Origin: Domibacillus mangrovi
GTDB lineage: Bacteria; Bacillota; Bacilli; Bacillales; Domibacillaceae
DNA length: 59,908 nt
Reading direction: 5' to 3'
Assembly (NCBI RefSeq): GCF_001906925.1
Contig: NZ_MRWQ01000003.1
Location: 1-59,908 of the forward strand
Below, piece by piece: positions 24,579-37,269 of the stretch. Under the pieces are notes generated by a model, which saw only the letters and a program-made list of their open reading frames with translations, was not told the DNA's origin and made no database searches. Numbering within the stretch: the stretch's first letter is position 1; every line of letters begins with the position of its first letter. The position numbers and the translations under genes were made by a program.

Positions 24579-24800
24579 ATTGTGAATTCGGGAGGATGTG
24601 GTTTATATTTTACGAATGGGTAAATATAGAAGAGTATGCCGGGTCTCACAACTTGTGAGAGAGACTGAGCCGGGCTCACGGCTTTTGCATGTCGTACCTG
24701 CATCCTGCTAATATAAATACTGGAGGAACATTTGGTACGGAGTGAAATGACTCTAAGCTAGGATCACTTTTTGCTCATAAATGAGCGGAGCATGCCTCCC
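24579..24800 (+). other. Structured non-coding stretch between metQ and the small gene at 24845
   Basis: No gene supported. A possible promoter (TTGTGA then TATATT at 18 bp, 24579-24608) is followed by several short hairpins: CTCACAACTTGTGAG inside GTCTC/GAGAC (about 24638-24665), AGCCG-GGCTCA-CGGCT (about 24667-24683), and GCTCATAAATGAGC (about 24773-24786). This could be a leader RNA of the gene at 24845, but I could not match it to a known riboswitch. Confidence 0.35.
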
Positions 24801-24844
24801 AAAAAAACGAAAAGGATTGATTCCCTATTAGTAACTCACTGAAG

Positions 24845-25024
24845 ATGAAGTACACAGAAGGCATGGAAAAAGCAATGCATGCATCCCACGGCGTAGGCTA
24901 CGCGGTGTACAGTCAGAAGCATGAAGTGAGAATTGACGTCGAGCAGCAGCGTGAAGAAGAATATGTTACAAGCAGACGCATCGTTGCCGACTTTAACAGC
25001 AAACTTACTAACCACTTATCATAA
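24845..25024 (+). CDS. Hypothetical 59-residue protein
   Basis: ATG 24845 to TAA 25022-25024. The peptide (MKYTEGMEKAMHASHGVGY, later KHEVRIDVEQQREEEY) is soluble and mixed in charge with ordinary codon use. No strong ribosome binding site is seen right before the ATG; AAAAGGA is about 30 bp away, so the start is uncertain, and structure upstream (24600-24800) may control it. An imperfect terminator (AAGCCGG ... CCGGTTTTTTT) follows at 25043-25066. Family not recognised. It lies alone between metNPQ and sufCDSUB. Confidence 0.5.
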   Translation: MKYTEGMEKAMHASHGVGYAVYSQKHEVRIDVEQQREEEYVTSRRIVADFNSKLTNHLS

Positions 25025-25204
25025 CAACAAAACGTGGAGAGAAGCCGGTGTAAAAAGCCGGTTTTTTTCATTTTATTTGATAATACTAATTATAAGCAAC
25101 ATCAACTGTTGAATATAAATGCGATTTGTTATAAGATTGTAATGAGAATAAATTGAGAATAGAAACAATCGGTTATTAAAGCCGATGAATACGGAGGGTA
25201 AATC

Positions 25205-25981
25205 ATGTCACAATCAACGTTAACAGTTAAAGATCTTCACGTCTCAATTGACGGGAAAGAAATTTTAAAAGGTGTGAACCTAGAAATTAAAGGCGGCGAA
25301 TTCCATGCGGTTATGGGACCGAATGGAACAGGTAAGTCGACTCTTTCTTCTGCGATTATGGGTCACCCTAAATATGAAGTTACACAAGGAACTATTACGC
25401 TGGACGGTGAAGACGTTCTGGAAATGGAAGTAGATGAGCGCGCACGTGCAGGTCTATTCCTAGGTATGCAGTACCCAAGCGAAATTACAGGAGTAACAAA
25501 TGCTGAATTCCTTCGTTCCGCTGTGAATGCACGACGTGAAGAAGGCGATGAAATTTCATTGATGAAATTTATCCGCCAAATGGACAGCAATATGGACATT
25601 CTTGAAATGGATCAAGATATGGCACAGCGTTATTTAAACGAAGGTTTCTCCGGCGGTGAGAAAAAACGCAATGAAATTCTTCAATTGATGACAATTAAAC
25701 CCAAAATTGCGATTCTCGATGAAATTGACTCTGGTCTTGACATTGATGCTTTGAAAGTTGTTTCACAAGGGATCAACCAAATGCGTGATGAGAACTTTGG
25801 CTGCCTGATTATTACTCATTACCAGCGTCTGCTTGATTACATCACACCTGACCATGTTCATGTCATGATGCAAGGCCGTGTCGTTAAGTCTGGTGGACCG
25901 GAACTAGCGCACCGCCTCGAAGCAGAAGGATATGACTGGATTAAACAGGAACTTGGCATCGAAGACGAAACGGTACAGTAA
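25205..25981 (+). CDS. sufC: Fe-S assembly ATPase SufC
   Basis: A 258-residue ABC-type ATPase: Walker A GPNGTGKST (38-46), signature FSGGEKKRNEI, Walker B IAILDEIDSGLDID. SufC works with SufB and SufD as the scaffold on which Fe-S clusters are built. GGAGGGTAAATC precedes the ATG. A weak promoter-like pair (TTGAAT at 25109, TATAAG at 25130, only 15 bp apart) lies upstream. First gene of sufCDSUB. Confidence 0.97.
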   Translation: MSQSTLTVKDLHVSIDGKEILKGVNLEIKGGEFHAVMGPNGTGKSTLSSAIMGHPKYEVTQGTITLDGEDVLEMEVDERARAGLFLGMQYPSEITGVTNAEFLRSAVNARREEGDEISLMKFIRQMDSNMDILEMDQDMAQRYLNEGFSGGEKKRNEILQLMTIKPKIAILDEIDSGLDIDALKVVSQGINQMRDENFGCLIITHYQRLLDYITPDHVHVMMQGRVVKSGGPELAHRLEAEGYDWIKQELGIEDETVQ

Positions 25982-26004
25982 TCGGAAGGGGCAGGAGGAT
26001 AATT

Positions 26005-28965
<2,961 letters not shown>

Positions 28966-28986
28966 AATTGACAGGAGGAATGCAAC

Positions 28987-30384
28987 ATGGCAAAAAAAGC
29001 CCCTGAAATTGGAGATTACAAGTATGGTTTCCATGACCGTGACGTATCATTATTCCGTTCAGAACGCGGTTTGACGCCGGAAATTGTGAAAGAAATTTCA
29101 AAAATGAAAGAAGAACCAGAGTGGATGCTTGATTTCCGTTTGAAATCATTGGATCATTTTTATACAATGCCCATGCCGCAATGGGGTGGGGATATGTCTT
29201 CTTTGAATTTCGATGAAATTACGTATTATGTAAAGCCATCTGAAAAATCAGAGCGTTCATGGGATGAAGTACCGGAAGAAATCAAGCAAACGTTTGATAA
29301 ACTCGGTATTCCAGAAGCAGAGCAAAAGTATCTTGCCGGTGTATCTGCTCAGTATGAATCAGAAGTGGTGTATCACAATATGAAAGAGGATCTGGAAGAC
29401 TTGGGGATCGTCTTTAAAGATACGGATTCTGCTTTGAAAGAAGACGAAGAAATTTTCCGCAAGTACTGGGCAAAGCTTATTCCACCGACAGATAATAAGT
29501 TTGCTGCGTTAAATTCAGCTGTATGGTCCGGCGGCTCGTTCATTTATGTTCCGCCAGGCGTAAAAGTGGATACACCGCTTCAAGCGTACTTCCGTATTAA
29601 CTCAGAAAACATGGGTCAGTTCGAACGGACGCTCATTATCGTTGATAAAGAAGCAAGCGTGCATTACGTAGAAGGATGTACAGCACCGGTTTATACAACG
29701 AACTCACTTCACTCGGCTGTCGTTGAGATTTTCGTTGAAGAAGGCGGATACTGCCGCTATACAACGATTCAAAACTGGGCAAACAATGTGTATAACCTTG
29801 TAACGAAACGTGCGATATGCGAAGCAAATGCGACAATGGAATGGGTCGATGGCAACATCGGATCAAAATTAACGATGAAATATCCGGCTGTTATTTTAAA
29901 AGGTGAAGGTGCACGAGGCATGACATTATCCATTGCCCTAGCCGGTAAAGGACAGCATCAAGATGCCGGTGCGAAAATGACCCATTTAGCACCAAATACA
30001 TCATCAACGATCGTATCAAAATCAATCTCGAAACAAGGTGGTAAAGTAACGTACCGCGGAATTGTTCACTTCGGACGTAAAGCGGACGGTGCACGCTCAA
30101 ACATCGAGTGCGATACGTTGATCATGGATAATAAATCAACATCTGATACGATTCCATATAACGAAATTTTGAACGATAATATTTCACTTGAGCATGAAGC
30201 GAAAGTGTCAAAAGTATCTGAAGAGCAGCTATTCTACTTGATGAGCCGCGGTATTTCAGAAGAAGAAGCAACTGAAATGATCGTAATGGGCTTCATCGAG
30301 CCGTTCACAAAAGAACTGCCAATGGAATATGCCGTTGAAATGAACCGTCTGATTAAGTTCGAAATGGAAGGTTCGATCGGTTAA
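28987..30384 (+). CDS. sufB: Fe-S assembly scaffold SufB
   Basis: A 465-residue SufB: conserved segments [27 protein letters not shown] and, at the end, [21 protein letters not shown]. With SufC and SufD it makes the cluster assembly platform. AGGAGGAATGC precedes the ATG. Last gene, closed by the terminator at 30391. Confidence 0.97.
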   Translation: MAKKAPEIGDYKYGFHDRDVSLFRSERGLTPEIVKEISKMKEEPEWMLDFRLKSLDHFYTMPMPQWGGDMSSLNFDEITYYVKPSEKSERSWDEVPEEIKQTFDKLGIPEAEQKYLAGVSAQYESEVVYHNMKEDLEDLGIVFKDTDSALKEDEEIFRKYWAKLIPPTDNKFAALNSAVWSGGSFIYVPPGVKVDTPLQAYFRINSENMGQFERTLIIVDKEASVHYVEGCTAPVYTTNSLHSAVVEIFVEEGGYCRYTTIQNWANNVYNLVTKRAICEANATMEWVDGNIGSKLTMKYPAVILKGEGARGMTLSIALAGKGQHQDAGAKMTHLAPNTSSTIVSKSISKQGGKVTYRGIVHFGRKADGARSNIECDTLIMDNKSTSDTIPYNEILNDNISLEHEAKVSKVSEEQLFYLMSRGISEEEATEMIVMGFIEPFTKELPMEYAVEMNRLIKFEMEGSIG

Positions 30385-30390
30385 TATAAA

Positions 30391-30419
30391 AAAGTCCCCT
30401 TTCACGAGGGGATTTTTTT
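30391..30419 (+). terminator. Intrinsic terminator of the suf operon
   Basis: TCCCCT (30395-30400) pairs with AGGGGA (30407-30412), followed by seven T. Confidence 0.88.
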
Positions 30420-30456
30420 GATAGAAAAAAGTCTATTTCTTACTCAATAGACATGG

Positions 30457-31482
30457 CTATTTGACTTCTTCAATAATGGCGAACTGTTCGTCAGCCATTG
30501 AGACATCTTCAATATGGCTATGGTGTGTGCCTATATTTGTGATATCTTCTTGAATGCTAGCAAGCTGTTCATCGACTATTCGGGCATCTTCAATGTGTTG
30601 TGTAATCGTGTTTGTAATGTCATGGAAATAGCTGCTCGTATTTTCGATGAGGTAAATGGCATCATCGCTCAACTTTTTCTGGCTGTTCATGCCATTCAGT
30701 GAAGCTCGGGCATTGTCGCCAACCTCGTTTGAAATTTGTGCCATCTCAGCCATCATCGACATGACCTGGCTATTAATGCTCATAGCCATTTTCAGCACAT
30801 CTTGGTTGCTGTATGTTGCTTTTTCAGCATCTTCAATTTTTGCTTGGATCGTTGTCGTCACTTCTTCAATATGTTTTGTACTCTCAGCTGTGCTTTCAGC
30901 TAGTTTCCGTACTTCTGCTGCGACAACGGCAAAGCCTTTCCCATGTTCACCGGCACGTGCGGCTTCAATGGAGGCATTAAGTGCAAGTAAATTTGTTTGG
31001 CTGGCGATCGAGCTGATGACTTGGACGATGTCTTTAATTGTTTTCGAATGTTCGCCGAGCTCTTTCATACTTTCTGCTGTGTCATTCATTTGACGCTCTA
31101 AACTATGGACAAGCCGTGTGTTTTCATTCATCATTTTTTCATGTTCGGTTGTTTTTTGAGACAGTGCACCGGATGAATCAAGCAATAATTGGCCGGTATC
31201 GACAAGTTGATGAGAGTTGTTGCTCGTTTGTTCACCAAGTGTTTTTACTTCATCGAACTGGCGTTGAATTTGCACAATAAGTTCTTCGAGATCATAATGC
31301 TGTTGATTGATTTGCTGATGCTGTCCAATGGTGTTTAGCACTGTATTTTCAACTTGTTCGAAAAATTGAGCGTGTGTTTCTTGAAGACGTGTATTTTCCT
31401 GTTCTAATTGTGCAATACGTTCGTTTGCTTCCTTTAATTCTATATTCAGATGCGTTCTTTGTTTTGATTTCCCCCAGGCCAT
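30457..31482 (-). CDS. Soluble methyl-accepting chemotaxis protein
   Basis: A 341-residue chemoreceptor without any membrane helix. The N-terminal 60 residues form a charged coiled coil ([22 protein letters not shown]); the signalling hairpin tip is [20 protein letters not shown] (about residues 155-174), followed by [20 protein letters not shown]. It lacks a recognisable sensor domain, such as PAS or globin, so its signal is probably cytoplasmic and read through a partner. GAGGAGGAAGTATC precedes the ATG. It resembles YfmS-type soluble receptors of Bacillus. The gene is monocistronic. Confidence 0.9.
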   Translation of the reverse strand: MAWGKSKQRTHLNIELKEANERIAQLEQENTRLQETHAQFFEQVENTVLNTIGQHQQINQQHYDLEELIVQIQRQFDEVKTLGEQTSNNSHQLVDTGQLLLDSSGALSQKTTEHEKMMNENTRLVHSLERQMNDTAESMKELGEHSKTIKDIVQVISSIASQTNLLALNASIEAARAGEHGKGFAVVAAEVRKLAESTAESTKHIEEVTTTIQAKIEDAEKATYSNQDVLKMAMSINSQVMSMMAEMAQISNEVGDNARASLNGMNSQKKLSDDAIYLIENTSSYFHDITNTITQHIEDARIVDEQLASIQEDITNIGTHHSHIEDVSMADEQFAIIEEVK

Positions 31483-31615
31483 GATACTTCCTCCTCATTT
31501 TGTTACCATTAGTGTAACAGACTTTTTAACTGATAGGTGAAAAGTCTTATGTGTATTTTCAAAATTAACATCAGCTTAATAATTATGCTACACTCTTTAT
31601 ATGAGGTGATCACGT

Positions 31616-32461
31616 ATGATTTACACAGGTGTAACAGGATGGGGGGATCACGATACACTTTATACACAAGGTACGCGGTCCCGTGATAAATTAACGGAAT
31701 ATGCAGCTCATTTTCCGACAGTTGAAGTCGATTCGAGCTTTTATGCGGTACAACCGGAGCGGAATATGCGCAAGTGGACCGATGAAACGCCAGAGGGTTT
31801 CCGTTTCGTCGTAAAAGCATATCAAGGAATGACTGGACATGAGCGGGGAGACATTCCATTTGAATCAAAAGAAGAGATGTTTCATGCATTTCAATTGTCA
31901 TTGATGCCGATGATTGAATCTAATAAGCTGGCGATGGTTTTGTTTCAATTTCCTCCATGGTTTGACTGTACACGTAAAAATGTCACGTATCTTAGGTATT
32001 GTAAAGAAAAAATGGGCGACGTGCCGCTTGCGATTGAATTCCGTAATCAAACGTGGTACAAAGCTGCTTTTATCGATAAAACACTGGCCTTTTTAGAACA
32101 GGAAAATTGGATTCATACAGTATGTGATGAACCGCAGGCTGGTGACGGATCGATTCCGATTGTACTTCAGGCAACCCATAAAGAGAAAACATTGATCCGT
32201 ATGCACGGACGCAACCGGGCCGGATGGCAGAAAAATGCTAATAAAAACTGGCGGGAAGTACGCTATTTGTACCGCTACAATGAACATGAACTAAGGCAAT
32301 GGGTTCACTATACAAACGAACTTAAGATGCAGTCTAAAGACGTATATATACTATTTAACAATAATTCCGGCGGAGATGCGGCAGACAATGCAAAGCAGTT
32401 TCTCGAGCTCTCTGGTATCCATTATGACAATCTGGCATCACGTCAGCTCGATCTTTTTTAG
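31616..32461 (+). CDS. yunF: DUF72 protein YunF
   Basis: A 281-residue TIM-barrel-like DUF72 protein, beginning MIYTGVTGWGDHDTLY and containing FPTVEVDSSFYAVQPE, the YQGMTGHE segment, and FLPLAIEFRN-like strands. The biochemical function is unknown. GAGGTGATC lies 8 bp before the ATG. It is followed 15 bp later by yunE, and yunD then yunB come after, all transcribed in this direction; B. subtilis has a similar set of yun genes. Confidence 0.88.
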   Translation: MIYTGVTGWGDHDTLYTQGTRSRDKLTEYAAHFPTVEVDSSFYAVQPERNMRKWTDETPEGFRFVVKAYQGMTGHERGDIPFESKEEMFHAFQLSLMPMIESNKLAMVLFQFPPWFDCTRKNVTYLRYCKEKMGDVPLAIEFRNQTWYKAAFIDKTLAFLEQENWIHTVCDEPQAGDGSIPIVLQATHKEKTLIRMHGRNRAGWQKNANKNWREVRYLYRYNEHELRQWVHYTNELKMQSKDVYILFNNNSGGDAADNAKQFLELSGIHYDNLASRQLDLF

Positions 32462-32476
32462 GAGGAACACCACACT

Positions 32477-33286
32477 ATGGAATGGCTTATTTTACTCGCG
32501 ATCGGGCTTATTGCCGCAGCGGTTGGTGCACTCGTCGGCCTTGGCGGCGGCATCATTATCGTGCCGGCGTTGCTGTTTCTCGGCGGCACGTCGATGCTCG
32601 ATCCGGTTTCACCGCAAATCGCAGTCGGCACGTCATCCGTTATTTTAATTATTACCGGCTTGTCGTCAACACTCGCCTACATGAAGCAAAAAAAGGTGGA
32701 TTATAAACTCGGATTTATTCTTTTTATCGGCAGTGCGCCCGGCAGCATCATCGGCGCGTATGCGAACAAAGGACTCGACATGAGTCAATTTAGCCTTTAC
32801 TTTGGTTTATTTATGGTTTTCATGTCCTTTGTTCTTATGTTTAAAAATCGTGCGAAACCGATCCTTGGCACAGGCGGCATGACCCGAACGTTTACGGATA
32901 ACGAAGGTACGCATACCTATTCAATCGAGCCGATTATTGGAACAATAGCCTCGTTTATTGTCGGCTTTTTTGGCGGCCTGTTCGGCATTGGCGGCGGCTC
33001 ACTAATGGTGCCCGCGATGATTATGTTATTTGCCGTTCCGCCGCACGTCGCGGTGGCGACATCAATGCTCCTGATCTTCTTATCAGCAGGTGTCTCAAGC
33101 ATGACGCATATATCGCTCGGCAATGTGGAATGGCTGTACGCCGCGGCACTTATCCCGGGTGCGTGGTTTGGTGCTAAACTTGGCGCTTGGCTGAACGCAC
33201 GAATCGCCTCGAAAACGGTTGTGCTTCTGCTTCGTCTCGTTCTTATTTTTGTCGGTGTCCGTCTCATCTGGCAGGGCATCATGTAA
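32477..33286 (+). CDS. yunE: TSUP-family membrane transporter YunE
   Basis: A 269-residue protein with about eight membrane helices and two TauE/SafE repeats: GALVGLGGGIIIVPALLF (about 15-32) and, in the second half, GFFGGLFGIGGGSLMVPAMIM (about 162-182). Members export or import sulfite, sulfonates or related anions. GC content of this gene is higher than that of yunF. TTTAGGAGGAAC precedes the ATG. The gene ends 15 bp before yunD. Confidence 0.88.
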   Translation: MEWLILLAIGLIAAAVGALVGLGGGIIIVPALLFLGGTSMLDPVSPQIAVGTSSVILIITGLSSTLAYMKQKKVDYKLGFILFIGSAPGSIIGAYANKGLDMSQFSLYFGLFMVFMSFVLMFKNRAKPILGTGGMTRTFTDNEGTHTYSIEPIIGTIASFIVGFFGGLFGIGGGSLMVPAMIMLFAVPPHVAVATSMLLIFLSAGVSSMTHISLGNVEWLYAAALIPGAWFGAKLGAWLNARIASKTVVLLLRLVLIFVGVRLIWQGIM

Positions 33287-33301
33287 AAGGTGGAATTATT
33301 T

Positions 33302-34657
33302 ATGGAAAAAACGATACACATTTACCATACAAACGATTTACACAGTCATTTTGAAAATTGGCCGCGCATTGCTCTTTTTTTAAAGGAAAGAAGACACATT
33401 CATGAAGAAGCGGGAGAATACACATTTACGTTTGATATCGGGGATCATGTAGACCGCGCGCATCCTTTAACAGAAGGAACGCTTGGGTCTTTCAATGTGG
33501 GGTTATTAAATAAGTCAAAATATGATGCGGTCGCTATTGGCAATAATGAAGGCATTACATTACCGAAAGAAGGGTTAAACCGATTATATGAACAGGCGAG
33601 GTTTCCGGTCATTTGCGCGAATATTTTTAACCAAAATGGTACACGCCCAGAATGGGCATTGCCGTACACTTTCTTTCAGGCGGGAGATGTGACGATTGCG
33701 GTGACATCTGCAACGGCGCAGTATACCGCTTTTTATGAAGAGATTGGCTGGGAGATTAAAGATCCGCTAGATGAGTTGAAAAAGCAAATTAAAGCACTTA
33801 AAAAACGAGCAGATCTCGTTATTGTGCTGTCTCATTTAGGTATGTATGATGATGAAAAAATGGCGCAGGAAACAGAGGCAGACGTTATTCTCGGTGGACA
33901 TACGCATCATTTATTCCACGAAGGAAAAGAAGTAAATGGTACTTTGCTTGCGGCGGCTGGGAAATATGGGTATTTCACCGGTCATGTGGAAATTGATATT
34001 AATGAAGAGACGCGTACTATTTGTGCAAAACGGGCACGTGTATATGAAACGAATCAGTCACTAAAAGCGCCAGACGATGAAAAAGAACAGCAGAAATCTT
34101 TTCTAGAACGAGGGAAAAAGGTGTTGTCTATACCGGTTGTGCATCTTGAAAAGACGTTAACGAGCGATTGGTTTAAGCCATCTATATTACCGCAAATGCT
34201 GGCAGAAGCGCTGACGGAATGGTGCAGCGCAGACTGTTCGTTTTTAAATGCAGGTGTTGTACTCGGAAACTTATCGGCCGGCACCGTAACAAAATACGAT
34301 ATTCACAGTCTGCTTCCTCATCCCATTAATCCGTGTATGATTGAACTGACAGGAGCGGAATTATCGGAAGTACTGCGTCAGACGCGTGATGAAAAGTGGC
34401 CGCATTTACAAATTAAAGGGCTCGGTTTTCGTGGGAAAGTGATGGGTCGATTCGTCTATGATCAGATTGAGATGGACGGCCCGGCTTTTTTCATCGGTGG
34501 ACATGTACTTGATATGCAAAAAACGTACAAACTGGCAACACTCGACATGTTCACATACGGTCATTATTTTGTGGGACTTCACCGGGCACGTATGAAAACA
34601 TATTATATGCCGGAATTTTTACGTGACGTATTAGAATGGAAATTGTTGAAGTTATGA
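33302..34657 (+). CDS. yunD: Metallophosphoesterase / 5'-nucleotidase-like YunD
   Basis: A 451-residue UshA-type enzyme but without signal peptide, so it should stay in the cytoplasm. The metal-binding motifs are HTNDLHSHFENW (about 8-19), FDIGDHVDR, IGNNEG, VLSHLG and GGHTHH (about 200); the C-terminal nucleotidase domain follows from about residue 280. Chosen start: ATG 33302 with AAGGTGG 7 bp upstream, although the frame opens at 33290. It may dephosphorylate nucleotides or similar small molecules; the substrate is not fixed by sequence. Confidence 0.87.
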   Translation: MEKTIHIYHTNDLHSHFENWPRIALFLKERRHIHEEAGEYTFTFDIGDHVDRAHPLTEGTLGSFNVGLLNKSKYDAVAIGNNEGITLPKEGLNRLYEQARFPVICANIFNQNGTRPEWALPYTFFQAGDVTIAVTSATAQYTAFYEEIGWEIKDPLDELKKQIKALKKRADLVIVLSHLGMYDDEKMAQETEADVILGGHTHHLFHEGKEVNGTLLAAAGKYGYFTGHVEIDINEETRTICAKRARVYETNQSLKAPDDEKEQQKSFLERGKKVLSIPVVHLEKTLTSDWFKPSILPQMLAEALTEWCSADCSFLNAGVVLGNLSAGTVTKYDIHSLLPHPINPCMIELTGAELSEVLRQTRDEKWPHLQIKGLGFRGKVMGRFVYDQIEMDGPAFFIGGHVLDMQKTYKLATLDMFTYGHYFVGLHRARMKTYYMPEFLRDVLEWKLLKL

Positions 34658-34659
34658 TG

Positions 34660-34696
34660 CCTCTTCCCGCATACAATGCGGAAAGGGGGTTTTTTT
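34660..34696 (+). terminator. Terminator-like hairpin overlapping the yunB ribosome binding site
   Basis: CCTCTTCCCGCAT (34660-34672) pairs with ATGCGGAAAGGGGG (34676-34689) around a 3-nt loop, with minor mismatches, followed by seven T and then the yunB ATG at 34697. The 3' arm AAAGGGGG is also the ribosome binding site of yunB. Confidence 0.8.
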
Positions 34697-35434
34697 ATGC
34701 GACGACGACGGCGAAGAAAATGGCAAGGCAAGTCGCAGTTGTCCATGCGCCATCGTGTTATGATGACTGTCCTTTTATTTATTATTGGCCTTTTATTTAT
34801 ATTCTGGCTGATTAACCGAAACCTTCAGCCACTTCTTTTAAATTATGCAGACGCGCAGACAGAAAAAATTGCTTCCATGGTGTTACAAAAAGCAATAAGT
34901 AAAGAAATTACCGACAATCTTGATATAAAAGACATTATGATTACAGATAAAGGAGAAGGAGGCGCAACAACTTTTAACGCACAAGTGATTAATAAAGTGC
35001 TTGCTGAAGTGACCGAGCTTGCGGAGGCAAATTTAGATGAAGCAGAGGCAGGGGATTTGAAAGAACTGGAGAAAATGTCGGGTGTTGATATTGATGCAAA
35101 ACGGACGGCACAAGGAGATGGAATTGCCTACAGCATTCCACTCGGACAAATTACGAACAACGCGATACTTGGCAACCTCGGACCACGAATACCAATCCGA
35201 TTTCATGCGATTGGAGATGTGACGTCCAATGTGAAAACGAAAGTGGAACCGTTCGGCATCAATTCAGCGTATGTCGAAGTATACATTGAACTCGAAGTAA
35301 ATGTGAAAGTCATTGTACCGTTTGCATCTGATATGAAGATAGTCAAGCAAACACTGCCTGTGGCGATGGGGCTCGTACATGGCAAGGTGCCGAATTACTA
35401 CAACCCTGATTCGGTCGGTATTCCAGCAAAATAA
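34697..35434 (+). CDS. yunB: Sporulation protein YunB
   Basis: A 245-residue protein starting with a strongly basic tip (MRRRRRRKWQGK), one membrane helix (about residues 25-48) and an extracytoplasmic domain with SIPLGQITNNAILGNLGPRIPIRFH near the middle and ELEVNVKVIVPF close to the end, all diagnostic of YunB. In B. subtilis it is a forespore or mother-cell gene required for spore formation; its exact role is unclear. ATG 34697 is preferred over ATG 34676 because of AAAGGGGG. The site is buried in the terminator-like hairpin at 34660. Confidence 0.85.
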   Translation: MRRRRRRKWQGKSQLSMRHRVMMTVLLFIIGLLFIFWLINRNLQPLLLNYADAQTEKIASMVLQKAISKEITDNLDIKDIMITDKGEGGATTFNAQVINKVLAEVTELAEANLDEAEAGDLKELEKMSGVDIDAKRTAQGDGIAYSIPLGQITNNAILGNLGPRIPIRFHAIGDVTSNVKTKVEPFGINSAYVEVYIELEVNVKVIVPFASDMKIVKQTLPVAMGLVHGKVPNYYNPDSVGIPAK

Positions 35435-35489
35435 ATGTGGTGGTAAATGTTCGTGTTTTCTGATAAGATGAAAACGAAATTAAACGCAT

Positions 35490-35522
35490 GAGCAATGAAT
35501 GCATTCTCTCATTGCTCTTTTT
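35490..35522 (+). terminator. Terminator or attenuator upstream of nhaC
   Basis: GAGCAATGA (35490-35498) pairs perfectly with TCATTGCTC (35509-35517), followed by five T. It ends yunB, or, if a promoter in 35445-35480 (GATAAGATG is -10-like) is real, attenuates the antiporter gene that starts 27 bp later. Confidence 0.8.
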
Positions 35523-35548
35523 GCATGCTTATGTAGAGGAGAACGAGT

Positions 35549-37123
35549 ATGGAAAATACAATCTTTTCCCTGTTACCACCACTACTGGCGATTATTATGG
35601 TGGTCGTAACGCGCCGTGTGCTTTTGTCACTTGGCATCGGCATTATCGCAGCAGCATTATTGCTAGCGGAGTTTAGCATTGGCAAAACGGCTTCCATCGT
35701 ATGGTCTGCTTTTTCAGCTAATATCTATACGGTGACAGAGGGCGTTTTTGAATGGAGTATGTGGAATGTATATATCATTTGCTTTTTACTCATTCTCGGT
35801 ATGATTACCGCATTTATTAACATTTCTGGCGGCAGCCGTGCATTTGGCGAATGGGCAGTAACACGTGTGAAATCACGTATGAGCGCGCAGGTGATGACGG
35901 CGTTGCTTGGTATTCTCATTTTTATCGATGATTACTTCAATGCGCTAGCGGTCGGACAAGTCTCACGTCCAATTACAGACCGTCATCGAATTTCCCGTGT
36001 AAAACTTGCCTATATTATTGATTCAACGTCTGCACCGGTTTGTGTAGTTGCACCGGTTTCCAGCTGGGGTGCCTATATTATTGGCTTAATTGGGACCATA
36101 TTAACAGCTCATCAAGTGGCAGATTTAACAGCATTTTCAGCATTTATGCAAATGATGCCGATGAATTATTACGTCTGGGTGTCACTCGGTATGGTGTTTG
36201 TTGTGGCACTGTTGAACGCAGATTTTGGTCCGATGAAAAAGCATGAAGATCACGCGATTCAAACAGGTGAGGTCGTTTTTCAAGGACGGGATATTCCCGG
36301 TGAAATGAAAGAGGAGCTGCCTGTAAGTGATCGTGGGACAGTCGGGGGTCTTGTGTGGCCGATTGCCGCCTTGATAATGGGTACAGTTGCGGCGATGTTT
36401 TACACGGGCACTCAGGCTGCTGGAACAGGTGCGGATCTTCTCGCGATTTTCGAAAACACAGATGTGGCAAAATCATTGTTCTGGGGCGGTCTTGTCGGCT
36501 TCTCTGTTGCCATTCTTGTATTTGCCCGTCAAGCATCCGTTTTCTTAGAAGGAGCTCGTTCTGTTTTCGGCAAGGGTGTTTTAGAAGGATTAAAAGCGAT
36601 GCTTCCTGCTGTGTATATTTTGTTATTTGCATGGACGATTGTCGCATTGATTGGTGAGCTCGGAACGGGTACCTATTTGGCTGGACTCGTTGAACAGTCG
36701 AACATGAATGTTGGCTTTTTGCCCGTTATTCTATTTGCGGTTGGGGGTATTATGGCCTTTTCAACGGGAACAAGCTGGGGAGCATTTGGTATTTTGCTAC
36801 CAATTGCCGGTGAAATTGCTGCAGCAACGGATATGTCATTGCTGCTTCCGGCAATGGCTGCTGTACTGGCAGGTTCGGTATTCGGAGACCATTGCTCACC
36901 GATTTCCGACACAACCATTTTATCCTCCACGGGTGCTGGCAGTAACCATATTGATCACGTAATGACGCAAATCCCCTACGCACTTCTTTCAGCGGTCATA
37001 GCAATGATTGGCTATCTTGTGCTTGGTTTTACAGGTAGCACATTTGCAGGGCTGATCGTCTCACTTGCCTTGCTTAGTACGGCTGCACTCGTCTTAAAGA
37101 AGAAAAAAACAGCTATTCAGTAA
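35549..37123 (+). CDS. NhaC-type Na+/H+ antiporter
   Basis: A 524-residue transporter with about 12 helices. The family signature GILIFIDDYFNALAVG (about 131-146) and the second VFGDHCSPISDTTILSSTGA (about 448-467) identify the NhaC superfamily, which also includes malate-lactate antiporter MleN and arginine or tryptophan relatives. So the substrate could be another organic ion. GAGGAGAACGAGT precedes the ATG. A terminator-like hairpin lies directly in front. It is closed by the strong hairpin at 37171. Confidence 0.85.
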   Translation: MENTIFSLLPPLLAIIMVVVTRRVLLSLGIGIIAAALLLAEFSIGKTASIVWSAFSANIYTVTEGVFEWSMWNVYIICFLLILGMITAFINISGGSRAFGEWAVTRVKSRMSAQVMTALLGILIFIDDYFNALAVGQVSRPITDRHRISRVKLAYIIDSTSAPVCVVAPVSSWGAYIIGLIGTILTAHQVADLTAFSAFMQMMPMNYYVWVSLGMVFVVALLNADFGPMKKHEDHAIQTGEVVFQGRDIPGEMKEELPVSDRGTVGGLVWPIAALIMGTVAAMFYTGTQAAGTGADLLAIFENTDVAKSLFWGGLVGFSVAILVFARQASVFLEGARSVFGKGVLEGLKAMLPAVYILLFAWTIVALIGELGTGTYLAGLVEQSNMNVGFLPVILFAVGGIMAFSTGTSWGAFGILLPIAGEIAAATDMSLLLPAMAAVLAGSVFGDHCSPISDTTILSSTGAGSNHIDHVMTQIPYALLSAVIAMIGYLVLGFTGSTFAGLIVSLALLSTAALVLKKKKTAIQ

Positions 37124-37170
37124 TATATTTTCTGCCCGTTTATATCATATAAATGAGGCTTATGAACGAA

Positions 37171-37208
37171 AAAAGCCGGAGCTGCCTGCTATGGGCAGTT
37201 CGGCTTTT
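37171..37208 (+). terminator. Intrinsic terminator after the NhaC gene
   Basis: AAAAGCCGGAGCTGCC (37171-37186) pairs with GGGCAGTTCGGCTTTT (37193-37208) with one mismatch, T-rich end included in the stem. Confidence 0.9.
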
Positions 37209-37269
37209 ATTTAGTTCATAATTGTGATAAAGTTAGCTTTATATTGTTCAATGATTGGAGATGGAACAA

